NCBI GenBank assembly: GCA_934552695.1
Contig: CAKTER010000064.1
Span: 1 to 7,820 of the forward strand
Direction: 5' to 3'
Source of the DNA: an uncultured Eubacteriales bacterium
Lineage (GTDB): Bacteria > Bacillota > Clostridia > Lachnospirales > Anaerotignaceae
DNA: 7,820 bases
The notes below the pieces were generated by a model. The model saw only the letters and a list, made by a program, of their open reading frames with translations, was not told the origin of the DNA and made no database searches. Position numbers and translations under genes: made by a program. Positions 1 to 5,509 of the stretch are shown here, one piece after another (positions within the stretch are counted from its first letter, which is position 1; every line of letters begins with the position of its first letter).

Positions 1-75
<75 letters not shown>

Positions 76-119
76 GTATTTTGTTGTGTGCTTTTTCTCT
101 TTCGCCTCAGCACTCGTTT

Positions 120-148
120 ATAATAACACACAACTTTTGATTTGTCCA
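120..148 (-). promoter_or_regulatory. Promoter of tRNA-Ala
   Basis: On the minus strand, a -35 element TGGACA (148-143) and a -10 element TATTAT (125-120) are separated by exactly 17 bases. The predicted start is near 113, giving a leader of about 38 nt before the tRNA. Upstream of the -35 the strand carries A-tracts about 10 bp apart (151-195), resembling an UP element. The -10 and early leader (125-105) closely match the same region of the tRNA-Thr promoter. The hexamers and spacing are seen directly; activity is inferred. Confidence 0.8.
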
Positions 149-160
149 GTAAAATTTTAA

Positions 161-180
161 ACTTTTTTCAACTTTTTTCA
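161..180 (-). repeat. Tandem 10-bp A-tract repeat, UP-element-like
   Basis: Two exact copies of a 10-mer (plus strand ACTTTTTTCA) lie head to tail. On the minus strand they place runs of six A one helical turn apart, just upstream of the tRNA-Ala -35 box. Such phased A-tracts bend DNA and can bind the RNA polymerase alpha subunit. The 17-base core (163-179) recurs identically at 1277-1293, upstream of the tRNA-Thr promoter. The role as an UP element is inference. Confidence 0.55.
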
Positions 181-275
181 CACCCGGTCAAAAAATACCG
201 TAAACCCGCCTTTTCCGCAATTTTTCACTTCCGCTGCCTTTCGGCCCGGCCATTCCCACCGGGGCCCTTCCCCCG

Positions 276-926
276 TCAGCCCACCCGGTCGCTCTTTGGC
301 TCCTCCGGTATCGCCAGCCCAAAAGTCTGCAAATACCCAGACAAATCAAAGGGCCGCAGGGGCTCGTCCTTTTTTAAATACAGGGGGTGATGGGGATGCC
401 CCGCCTTGGAAAGCTTCCCGGCGCACAGCCACTCCGCCCCGGCCTCTGCCGCCACCCCGGCCAAATCGGCCACGCAGGGCAGCAAATAGTCCCGCTTTTC
501 TACAATGGCGCCCCAGGCCGCCCATACCGCCGGATGCTCCCCCGCCATGGCCAGCAGGTGCCGAAAGGCCTCCCGGTTTTCCCGGTGCAAAATCTCGTTC
601 CGCTGGCGCTCCATGTCGTCGGGCCGGGTGGCCCGCTGGGGATACACGTTCAGCATCAAAAAGCCTTGATACCCGTTCGCAGCGGCAATCCGGTTTACCG
701 ATTTCAGGGTATTATCCAAATCGTCGGGAGCCGCCGTGGAGGGATTGACGCCAATGCAAATAAGGGGCCGCTCCCCCCGCAGGCCCAGCACATACCGGTA
801 CTCCGTATAAAAATCGGGGACATACAGCCACTTTGCGGGGTCGTAGCCCTCCCCTTTTCCAATAGCCAGCGCCTCCTCGAAGGACAGGATGGGGATGTTT
901 TTCGTCTCGGTATGGGGAATGTGCAT
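276..926 (-). CDS. DUF1643 family protein
   Basis: A 216-residue soluble protein of the DUF1643 family, whose biochemical function is not established. Visible family signatures are IGVNPSTA (59-65 core), a D-N-T triplet at 71-73, LNVYPQRAT (92-100), WAAWGA (135-140) and a C-terminal KAGHPHHPLYL (174-184). No signal peptide or membrane segment is seen. The ATG at 926-924 is preceded by a strong AGGAGG (937-932) five bases away, which supports this start. The gene stands alone between tRNA-Thr and tRNA-Ala, transcribed in the same direction. No convincing sigma-A promoter was found in its roughly 150-base leader, but that leader contains a perfect 9-bp inverted repeat (971-998) and a GC-rich palindrome. 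No terminator with a U-tract was seen after the stop. The family assignment rests on motif recall rather than a search. Confidence 0.88.
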   Translation of the reverse strand: MHIPHTETKNIPILSFEEALAIGKGEGYDPAKWLYVPDFYTEYRYVLGLRGERPLICIGVNPSTAAPDDLDNTLKSVNRIAAANGYQGFLMLNVYPQRATRPDDMERQRNEILHRENREAFRHLLAMAGEHPAVWAAWGAIVEKRDYLLPCVADLAGVAAEAGAEWLCAGKLSKAGHPHHPLYLKKDEPLRPFDLSGYLQTFGLAIPEEPKSDRVG

Positions 927-970
927 AGCAGCCTCCTGGTATGTATCGGCAATCCTGCGGTTCTTATTGT

Positions 971-998
971 AAATCTATCTTTACTTCCGGATAGATTT
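971..998. repeat. Perfect 9-bp inverted repeat in the leader of the DUF1643 gene
   Basis: Arms AAATCTATC (971-979) and GATAGATTT (990-998) are perfectly complementary across a 10-base gap. It lies 45-72 bases upstream of the DUF1643 start codon and overlaps a possible -10 hexamer TACAAT on the minus strand. It could be a repressor site or an RNA hairpin. On the plus strand it is followed by T-rich sequence, but no plus-strand gene precedes it. Function is unknown. Confidence 0.4.
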
Positions 999-1041
999 TA
1001 TTGTTTTTTAAAACCCGTTTTGAAAGGGCTTTCCCGGCCGG

Positions 1042-1055
1042 GAAGCTCTTGTTTC
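1042..1055. repeat. 14-bp GC-rich palindrome
   Basis: The palindrome TTCCCGGCCGGGAA lies between the tRNA-Thr terminator and the DUF1643 gene. Flanking bases extend the pairing imperfectly (GGGCTT on one side, AGCTC on the other). No adequate U-tract follows on either strand, so it is not a clean intrinsic terminator. It may be an operator or leader hairpin; this is inference. Confidence 0.35.
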
Positions 1056-1074
1056 GATTGTGTCTTTGTGCTTA

Positions 1075-1110
1075 AACAAAAATAGGACTCACGATTTCTC
1101 ATGAGTCCTA
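1075..1110 (-). terminator. Intrinsic terminator of tRNA-Thr (and possibly of the sigH operon)
   Basis: On the minus strand a 9-bp perfect stem (TAGGACTCA 1110-1102 with TGAGTCCTA 1091-1083) closes a 10-base loop and is followed by TTTTTGTTT. It begins only two bases after the tRNA-Thr discriminator. No other terminator is seen between sigH and this point, so it probably also ends any sigH read-through transcript. Confidence 0.88.
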
Positions 1111-1112
1111 TA

Positions 1113-1185
1113 AGCTGTTGACCGGATTCGGACCGGTGACCTTCGCACTACCAATGCGATGCTCTACCTACTGAGCTACAACAGC
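1113..1185 (-). tRNA. tRNA-Thr(GGT), no encoded CCA
   Basis: On the minus strand this is a full 73-nt cloverleaf. It has a perfect acceptor stem GCTGTTG/CAACAGC, D stem GCTC/GAGC with G18G19 in the loop, anticodon stem TCGCA/TGCGA with loop TTGGTAG (anticodon GGT at 1152-1150), and T stem ACCGG/CCGGT. It reads ACC/ACU threonine codons. Two oddities are visible. The T loop is TCCGAAT, placing C at position 55 instead of the near-universal U. The discriminator is T(U)73 and is followed by TATAGG rather than CCA, so CCA must be added enzymatically. A promoter lies at 1258-1230 and a terminator at 1110-1075, making it an independent transcription unit, although read-through from sigH is also possible. 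Confidence 0.95.
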
Positions 1186-1229
1186 AAACTGGTGAGGTTT
1201 TGTTTTGTCTTACCTCAGAGCACTTGTTT

Positions 1230-1258
1230 ATAATAGCACAGCATTTAGCATTCGTCAA
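1230..1258 (-). promoter_or_regulatory. Promoter of tRNA-Thr, overlapping the end of sigH
   Basis: On the minus strand, -35 TTGACG (1258-1253) and -10 TATTAT (1235-1230) are spaced by 17 bases. The -35 box is inside the last codons of sigH (Leu-Asp-Glu) and the sigH stop (1247-1245) falls within the spacer. The -10 and downstream bases (1235-1213) nearly repeat those of the tRNA-Ala promoter (125-105), differing by one base change and a two-base insertion. A-tracts upstream lie within sigH codons. Confidence 0.82.
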
Positions 1259-1862
1259 GCTTTTTTTCAAGAATTATTTTTTCAACTTTTTTCTTAACCC
1301 GCTGCAAGGCATTGTCCACGGATTTTTCACTTTTTTGCAGCTGTTCCGAAATTTCCTGATAGGTTTTCCCCTGCAAGTAAAGCCCCAGCACCGTGTACTC
1401 CAGACGGCTCAGGGCCTGTCCGATATGGGTTTCGATAAATACCTTGTCCTCCTGCCCAATAAACAGGGTTTCGGGGTTGGCGGCAGCGGTTTCCTTTAGC
1501 ATATCCATATAGGTTTGGTCGGTAGCCTCCTCCGAGGTGGGCTTATTCAGCGACAGGGAGTCGTTCAGGGGCTTATGCTTTTGCCGGTTGGCTGCCTTAA
1601 TGGCGGTGATAATCTGCCGGTTGATACACAGCTCTGCAAAGGCCCGAAACGAGGTTTGCCGCTCCTCCCGATAATCCCGAATCGCCTTGTAAAGCCCAAT
1701 CATCCCCTCCTGAATGATGTCCTCCTGGTCGCCGCCGATTAAAAAATACCCCCGGGCCCGAACCTTAACGGTGGTTTTGTACCGGTCCAGCAGCAAACGA
1801 ATGGCCTCCGGCTCCCCTTCCCGGTAACGCCGAATCAGCTCCTCATCCCGTTCGTCCTTCAC
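1245..1862 (-). CDS. sigH: RNA polymerase sporulation/transition-phase sigma factor SigH
   Basis: A 205-residue sigma-70 family factor closely resembling B. subtilis SigH (Spo0H), which directs RNA polymerase to transition-state, competence and early sporulation promoters. Region 2 spans about residues 20-96, with the core-binding stretch DIIQEGMIGLYKAIRDY (48-64) and the -10 recognition region through FRAFAELCINRQIITAIK (72-89). Region 4 is about 146-198, with a helix-turn-helix around YQEISEQLQKSEKSVDNALQ (168-187). The start is GTG (1862-1860), with a purine-rich AAAGGA about ten bases upstream; no nearer ATG exists before the conserved region. It follows rlmB by 46 bases with no terminator or good promoter between, so co-transcription is likely. 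In B. subtilis rae1 (yacP) sits between these two genes; here it is absent. The last codons double as the tRNA-Thr promoter. Confidence 0.95.
   Translation of the reverse strand: MKDERDEELIRRYREGEPEAIRLLLDRYKTTVKVRARGYFLIGGDQEDIIQEGMIGLYKAIRDYREERQTSFRAFAELCINRQIITAIKAANRQKHKPLNDSLSLNKPTSEEATDQTYMDMLKETAAANPETLFIGQEDKVFIETHIGQALSRLEYTVLGLYLQGKTYQEISEQLQKSEKSVDNALQRVKKKVEKIILEKKLDEC
1277..1293 (-). repeat. Second copy of the 17-base A-tract block, inside sigH
   Basis: This 17-base stretch (plus strand TTTTTTCAACTTTTTTC) is identical to 163-179. Here it encodes Lys-Lys-Val-Glu-Lys (residues 191-195) of SigH. It also sits about 19 bases upstream of the tRNA-Thr -35 box, where an UP element is expected. 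Dual use is inferred from position; the match may also be chance in lysine-rich coding sequence. Confidence 0.45.
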
Positions 1863-1908
1863 AAAACCACCGTCCTTTCTTTATTGTCAAATTGCACCGG
1901 CCAAGCCG

Positions 1909-2763
1909 TTAAAACCGCCGCTGGCGTACCGCCTCGTACAGCAATAACGAAGCCGCCACCGAAGCGTTCAGCGACGAAATTTTCCCGTACATAGGGATGG
2001 AAACCGTAAAGTCACAGGCTTCCTTTACCAACCGGCTGACCCCCTCGCCCTCGCTGCCTACCACCAGCAGCAGGGGGCCCTTTAGGTCGGCCTGATAGCA
2101 GGGCTGGCCGTCCATATCGGCGCAGGCCACCCACAGCCCCTCTTTTTTCAGGTCGGCAATGGTAGCCTTCAGGTTCGTCACCTTGGCCACCGGCAAATGC
2201 TCCAGCGCCCCGGCAGAGGTTTTCCCCACAATGGGAGTCAGCCCCACCGCCCGGTGCTTGGGAATAATGACCCCATGGGCCCCGGCGCACTCCGCCGTCC
2301 GGATGACCGCCCCCAAATTGTGAGGGTCGGTAACCTGGTCCAGCATCACCAGCAACGGCGGTTCGTTCCGCTCCCGGGCCAGCGCCAGCAAATCCTCCAC
2401 CTGGGCATAGGCATGGCTGGACACAAAGGCCATCACCCCTTGGTGGTTTTTGGTCTGGCTCATGGCGTCCAGCTTAGCCCGGCCGGTTTCCTGCACCACC
2501 ACACCCCGTTCCCGGGCCAGGGCGGCAATGCGCCGCAGGGTAGGCTCGGAGCTTTCCTTTACAATCCAAATCTTTTCAATGTCCCGGTCGGACTTCAGCA
2601 CCTCCAGCACGGCATTTTTTCCTTCCAGCTGGTTTTCCCGCAAAAAAGCAGGACGCTGCTCCGAATCGGCGGGCTTCCGCTCCCGCCGCCCCTCTGCATC
2701 CGCCGGCTTTTTGTCCCGGCGCTGCTCCGGGTCAAAGGCTCTCCGTTCCCGTTTCTCCCCCAT
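1909..2763 (-). CDS. rlmB: 23S rRNA (guanosine-2'-O-)-methyltransferase RlmB (SpoU family)
   Basis: A 284-residue SPOUT-class methyltransferase that transfers a methyl group from S-adenosylmethionine to a 23S rRNA guanosine ribose (G2251 in E. coli numbering). An N-terminal substrate-binding domain lies at about 44-118. The knotted catalytic domain shows motif 1 DQVTDPHNLGAVIRTAE (142-158, Asn149 and Arg155), motif 2 LLLVVGSEGEGVSRLV (231-246) and motif 3 IPMYGKISSLNASVAASLL (256-274). Residues 1-43 are a charged tail built of repeats (RRDKKPADAEG, RRERKPADSEQ). The ATG at 2763 is chosen over an upstream TTG (2796) because AAAGGAGG (2777-2770) lies six bases before it. It overlaps the end of mrnC by 32 bases in another frame, suggesting translational coupling. 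Closely related TrmH/YacO proteins are the alternative label. Confidence 0.93.
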   Translation of the reverse strand: MGEKRERRAFDPEQRRDKKPADAEGRRERKPADSEQRPAFLRENQLEGKNAVLEVLKSDRDIEKIWIVKESSEPTLRRIAALARERGVVVQETGRAKLDAMSQTKNHQGVMAFVSSHAYAQVEDLLALARERNEPPLLVMLDQVTDPHNLGAVIRTAECAGAHGVIIPKHRAVGLTPIVGKTSAGALEHLPVAKVTNLKATIADLKKEGLWVACADMDGQPCYQADLKGPLLLVVGSEGEGVSRLVKEACDFTVSIPMYGKISSLNASVAASLLLYEAVRQRRF

Positions 2764-3163
2764 GGGGTTCCTCCTTTCCCGCCTGATACAAGGCAATCAG
2801 CCGTTCTTTGCGATTTTGTAAATACAAATACCCAAACAGGGCTTCCACCCCCGTAGCCTCCCGATAATCCATCATTTCGGCATTTTTCGGCGTCCGGTGG
2901 GTTTTGGTGTTCCGGCCCCGGCGATACACCGCCTGCTCCTCCTCCGTCAGGGTTTCGGCAATGCGGTGATACAGCCCGGCCTGGGCGGCGGCTTTTACCT
3001 GCTCCCGGGCGGCCTTATGAAGCTTTTGCACCGGGGCGTTCCCGCCGGAAAGCACATCCAGCCGCACCAGCACCTCAAACACGGCGTCCCCCACATAGGC
3101 CAACACCAACGGCGAAAGCGTCCGGGGGTCGGCCCCCCGGTAGGTCTGTAAAATATCTTCCAT
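2732..3163 (-). CDS. mrnC: Mini-ribonuclease III
   Basis: A 143-residue protein made of an RNase III catalytic domain without the double-stranded RNA-binding domain, as is typical for Mini-III. The family matures 23S rRNA ends in Firmicutes as a dimer. The signature AYVGDAVFEVLVR (22-34) carries the catalytic Asp26. ATGVEALFGYLYL (103-115) carries Glu107, matching the second acidic cluster of RNase III. The RGRNTKTHRTPKN segment (82-94) is the usual basic stretch. The ATG at 3163 has an AGGGG ribosome-binding site five bases upstream that overlaps the cysS stop codon. The gap to cysS is nine bases and the 3' end overlaps rlmB by 32, so it is firmly within the operon. Its place between cysS and rlmB matches B. 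subtilis. Confidence 0.94.
   Translation of the reverse strand: MEDILQTYRGADPRTLSPLVLAYVGDAVFEVLVRLDVLSGGNAPVQKLHKAAREQVKAAAQAGLYHRIAETLTEEEQAVYRRGRNTKTHRTPKNAEMMDYREATGVEALFGYLYLQNRKERLIALYQAGKEEPHGGETGTESL
2770..2777 (-). promoter_or_regulatory. Ribosome-binding site setting the rlmB start
   Basis: On the minus strand AAAGGAGG lies six bases before the ATG at 2763-2761. It sits inside the mrnC reading frame. It rules against the longer in-frame TTG start at 2796, which would add 11 residues. Confidence 0.85.
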
Positions 3164-3172
3164 AGTTACCCC

Positions 3173-4585
3173 TTACGTCCGGCTCCACTGGGTACCCTGC
3201 CGGGTATCCTTTATGGTAATCCCCCTATCCGCCAGCTGGGCCCGGATGGCGTCGGCCCGATCAAAGTCCTTGGCCTTTTTGGCCGCAGCCCGCTCGGCAA
3301 TCAACGCTTCGATTTGGGCCACATCGTCGGCGGGTGCTTCCTCCTCGGCCTCGTCCTCCAACAAGCCCAGGGTTTGGCACAAAACCAACAGCGTCCCCTG
3401 GATGGCCTCCATATATTCCTTGGAATGCTCCTCCTTAAGCGCAATGTTGGCAAAGCGCACCAGCTCGTAAATAGCCGCAATGGCGTCGGCGGTGTTAAAA
3501 TCGTCGTCCATCGCCGCTTCAAACTGCTGCTGGAACCCGGCCAAAGCCCCCAGCTTTTCGGCCTCCTCCGAAGTCGTTTCCCCGCCGGCCTGCGAAATGT
3601 AGTAGCCAAGCTGCTGGTTGCAATTTTTAATGCGCTCCAGCCCGTTTTGAGCAGCCTGCATCAGCTCCCGAGAGAAGTTTAAGGGGCTGCGGTACTGGCC
3701 GTTTAAAATAAAGAAGCGAATGACCTCGTAGGGGAATTCGGCGGCAATCTCCCGCACGGTAAAAAAGTTCCCGGTGGACTTCGACATTTTTTCGTTATTC
3801 ACGGTAATAAACCCGTTGTGGAGCCAATACCGGGCCATAATATGGCCGGTGCAGGACTCGCTTTGGGCAATCTCGTTTTCGTGATGCGGGAAAATTAAGT
3901 CCTCGCCGCCGGCATGAATATCCATGGTTTCGCCTAAATACTTCCGGGACATCACCGAGCATTCGATGTGCCAGCCGGGGCGGCCCTCCCCCCAAGGGGA
4001 CTGCCAAGCCGGTTCGCCGGGCTTTTTGGGCTTCCACAGCACAAAATCCGCAAAGCTGCGCTTGGCGCTGTCCTCCTCCACCCGGTCGCTGGCCCCGGCC
4101 ACCAGGTCCTCCAGCTTTTTGCCCGAAAGCTTGCCATAGGTGGGGAACGACGCCACATCAAAATATACCGTGCCGTCCACCTCGTAGGCATGGCCCTTGT
4201 CAATCAGCTCCTGAATCATTTCGATGATGGCCGGCATTTCCTCGGTGACCCGGGGATGCTTGGTGGCCCGGCGCACATGGAGGCCGTCGGCGTCCTTGAG
4301 GCACTCGGCAATGTACTTGTTGGAAATTTCCTCCATGGTGGAGCCTTCCTCGTTGGCCCGCTTAATGATTTTATCGTCCACATCGGTAAAGTTTTGGATA
4401 TAGGTCACCTCGTAGCCCTTATATTCCAAATACCGGCGCACCGTGTCGAACACAACATAGGGACGGGCGTTGCCAATGTGAATATAGTTGTAAACGGTAG
4501 GCCCGCACACATACATTTTTACCTTGCCCGGCTCCAAGGGCACAAACTCTTCTTTTCGTCTGGTTAGGGTGTTATAAACCTTCAT
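3173..4585 (-). CDS. cysS: Cysteinyl-tRNA synthetase
   Basis: A 470-residue class I aminoacyl-tRNA synthetase that charges tRNA-Cys using ATP. The N-terminal catalytic domain has the HIGH-type motif HIGN (36-39) and KMSKS (266-270). The zinc ligands Cys27, Cys209, His234 and Glu238 fall at almost the same positions as in E. coli. The conserved GWHIECS (204-210) and [20 protein letters not shown] (224-243) stretches are intact. The C-terminal part (about 340-470) is the helical DALR/anticodon-binding region, ending in the usual [12 protein letters not shown] motif. The frame is open 85 codons further upstream, but those codons lie inside cysE in another frame and look unlike a synthetase. The ATG at 4585 is chosen because AAGGAG lies seven bases before it, whereas the ATG at 4591 is too close. 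It overlaps cysE by 14 bases. It is controlled by the Cys T-box upstream. Confidence 0.97.
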   Translation of the reverse strand: MKVYNTLTRRKEEFVPLEPGKVKMYVCGPTVYNYIHIGNARPYVVFDTVRRYLEYKGYEVTYIQNFTDVDDKIIKRANEEGSTMEEISNKYIAECLKDADGLHVRRATKHPRVTEEMPAIIEMIQELIDKGHAYEVDGTVYFDVASFPTYGKLSGKKLEDLVAGASDRVEEDSAKRSFADFVLWKPKKPGEPAWQSPWGEGRPGWHIECSVMSRKYLGETMDIHAGGEDLIFPHHENEIAQSESCTGHIMARYWLHNGFITVNNEKMSKSTGNFFTVREIAAEFPYEVIRFFILNGQYRSPLNFSRELMQAAQNGLERIKNCNQQLGYYISQAGGETTSEEAEKLGALAGFQQQFEAAMDDDFNTADAIAAIYELVRFANIALKEEHSKEYMEAIQGTLLVLCQTLGLLEDEAEEEAPADDVAQIEALIAERAAAKKAKDFDRADAIRAQLADRGITIKDTRQGTQWSRT

Positions 4586-5243
4586 ATTCATTCTCCTTTT
4601 TTCCCAGCCCATTTTGATGGCCTGCTTGTTCCAGTTCCAACACTTCAATACGCTTCCGCAGGGCCGCCAGTTCCTGTGAAACGACGTCCTCCAAATGCAT
4701 TTGATCCACCGCATCCGAGGGGTTTTGGGGCTCCGCATTGGTTCGGGTGCGGCAATGGGCCGGTACCCCCGCCGCCGTGGAAAAGGGCGGAACGTTTTGC
4801 AAAACCACCGACCCGGCGGCAATTTTACTGTTGTTGCCAATCAGCACCGGGCCCAGCACCTTGGCCCCGCAGCCAATCAGCACATTATCGCCGATGGTAG
4901 GATGGCGCTTGCCGGTTTCTTTCCCCGTGCCCCCTAAGGTTACGCCCTGATACAGCAGCACGTTATCCCCAATCTCGCAGGTCTCGCCAATCACGACCCC
5001 GCAGCCGTGGTCGATAAAAAACCGCTTACCAATCTTCGCCCCGGGATGAATCTCAATGCCCGTTAGCCCCCGGGCCAATTGGGACAACAGCCGGGCCAAA
5101 AAAAACCCGCGGCACCGATACAAAGCATGGGCGGGGCGGTATAAAAGCATGGCCCAAAAGCTGGGGTACAGCAATACCTCAGCGCTGCTTTTAATGGCCG
5201 GATCCTTTTCTTTTATAACCTGCACTTCTTCCCGAATACTCAC
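4572..5243 (-). CDS. cysE: Serine O-acetyltransferase
   Basis: A 223-residue enzyme that acetylates L-serine with acetyl-CoA to O-acetylserine, the committed step of cysteine synthesis. A short helical N-terminal part (1-60) precedes a left-handed beta-helix of hexapeptide repeats (about 63-165). Catalytic-site residues His79 in IDHGCG and His114 in KRHPTIG are present, as is GVTLGGTGK (100-108). The short N-terminus is the compact Firmicute form rather than the roughly 270-residue enterobacterial one. The C-terminal 185-206 ([20 protein letters not shown]) looks like a short coiled coil. The start is GTG (5243-5241), with GGGAGG six bases upstream; the first in-frame Met (residue 32) would remove conserved helices. 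It is the first gene after the T-box terminator and overlaps cysS by 14 bases. Confidence 0.95.
   Translation of the reverse strand: MSIREEVQVIKEKDPAIKSSAEVLLYPSFWAMLLYRPAHALYRCRGFFLARLLSQLARGLTGIEIHPGAKIGKRFFIDHGCGVVIGETCEIGDNVLLYQGVTLGGTGKETGKRHPTIGDNVLIGCGAKVLGPVLIGNNSKIAAGSVVLQNVPPFSTAAGVPAHCRTRTNAEPQNPSDAVDQMHLEDVVSQELAALRKRIEVLELEQAGHQNGLGKKENEYEGL
4593..4598 (-). promoter_or_regulatory. Ribosome-binding site setting the cysS start
   Basis: On the minus strand AAGGAG is seven bases from the ATG at 4585 but only one base from the ATG at 4591. This favours a 470-residue CysS beginning Met-Lys-Val-Tyr-Asn. It lies within the cysE coding sequence, so cysS translation may be coupled to cysE. 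Confidence 0.8.
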
Positions 5244-5260
5244 ACCAGGCCTCCCAACAC

Positions 5261-5288
5261 AAAAAAGTCCGCCTCAAAAGAGACGGAC
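5261..5288 (-). terminator. Regulated intrinsic terminator of the T-box leader
   Basis: On the minus strand, GTCCGTCTC (5288-5280) pairs with GAGGCGGAC (5275-5267) over nine base pairs, one of them G-U, around a UUUU loop. Six U follow (5266-5261). The 5' arm and loop are shared with the antiterminator, so the two folds are mutually exclusive. Confidence 0.93.
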
Positions 5289-5497
5289 AAACTCCGCGGT
5301 TCCACTCTCCTTGGGCCAAAAGGCCCCTCTCGATGCCGTAACGAGGCAAACGGAAAAGGCTACCCCGCCTTGGCGGCTCACCCCTTCGGCTCCGGAATGC
5401 ACTTCGTTTCCGTCTTTGCCTACGCCCGCTTCCAGCCGTTGTTTCCAATCGGCGGGCGCTCTCTGGAAGAAATCGGGAAACTACTCTTTCCTTCATC
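5261..5497 (-). promoter_or_regulatory. Cys-specific T-box riboswitch leader upstream of cysE-cysS
   Basis: Read on the minus strand, the leader starts with the typical GATGAAGGAAAGAGTAG (5497-5481). Stem I pairs GGAA (5491-5488) with TTCC (5397-5394), and GTTTCC (5481-5476) with GGAAAC (5411-5406). These helices flank an internal loop with AGAGTA on one side and GAAGTGCA on the other, so the specifier codon is UGC (5401-5399), cysteine. An AGAGAG segment follows the first helix, as in the usual AG bulge. The T-box sequence AGAGTGGAACCGCGG (5308-5294) is near the end; its UGGA complements the UCCA end of a tRNA with U73, as in tRNA-Cys. An antiterminator pairing AAGGAGA (5312-5306) with TCTCTTT (5283-5277) excludes the terminator. 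Uncharged tRNA-Cys should therefore favour read-through into cysE-cysS. Confidence 0.96.
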
Positions 5498-5509
5498 GCC
5501 TGTTTCAGT

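Noticed and set aside
142..390. Plus-strand 82-codon open frame near the left end
   Set aside because: It covers the A-tract/promoter region and the 3' end of the DUF1643 gene. There is no ribosome-binding site and no similarity I recognise. Positions 149-275 otherwise hold only the A-tracts and no clear terminator.
387..1085. Plus-strand open frame of 232 codons opposite the DUF1643 gene
   Set aside because: It is a mirror of the real gene, running through the leader and into the tRNA-Thr terminator. Its Pro/Gly/Arg/Gln-rich composition is typical of a shadow frame.
3968..4567. Long plus-strand open frame opposite cysS (199 codons)
   Set aside because: It is antisense to a highly conserved synthetase with GC-rich codons, which commonly leaves long opposite frames open. 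It has no ribosome-binding site or recognisable domain.
4586..4840. 85-codon N-terminal extension of cysS (ATG at 4840)
   Set aside because: It lies wholly inside cysE in another frame and has the Arg/Pro/Trp-rich look of a shadow frame. The family length (about 470) and the ribosome-binding site support the start at 4585.
5191..5496. Minus-strand open frame of 101 codons in the ispF-cysE gap
   Set aside because: The interval is fully explained by the T-box leader and its terminator. The Arg-rich translation shows no domain.
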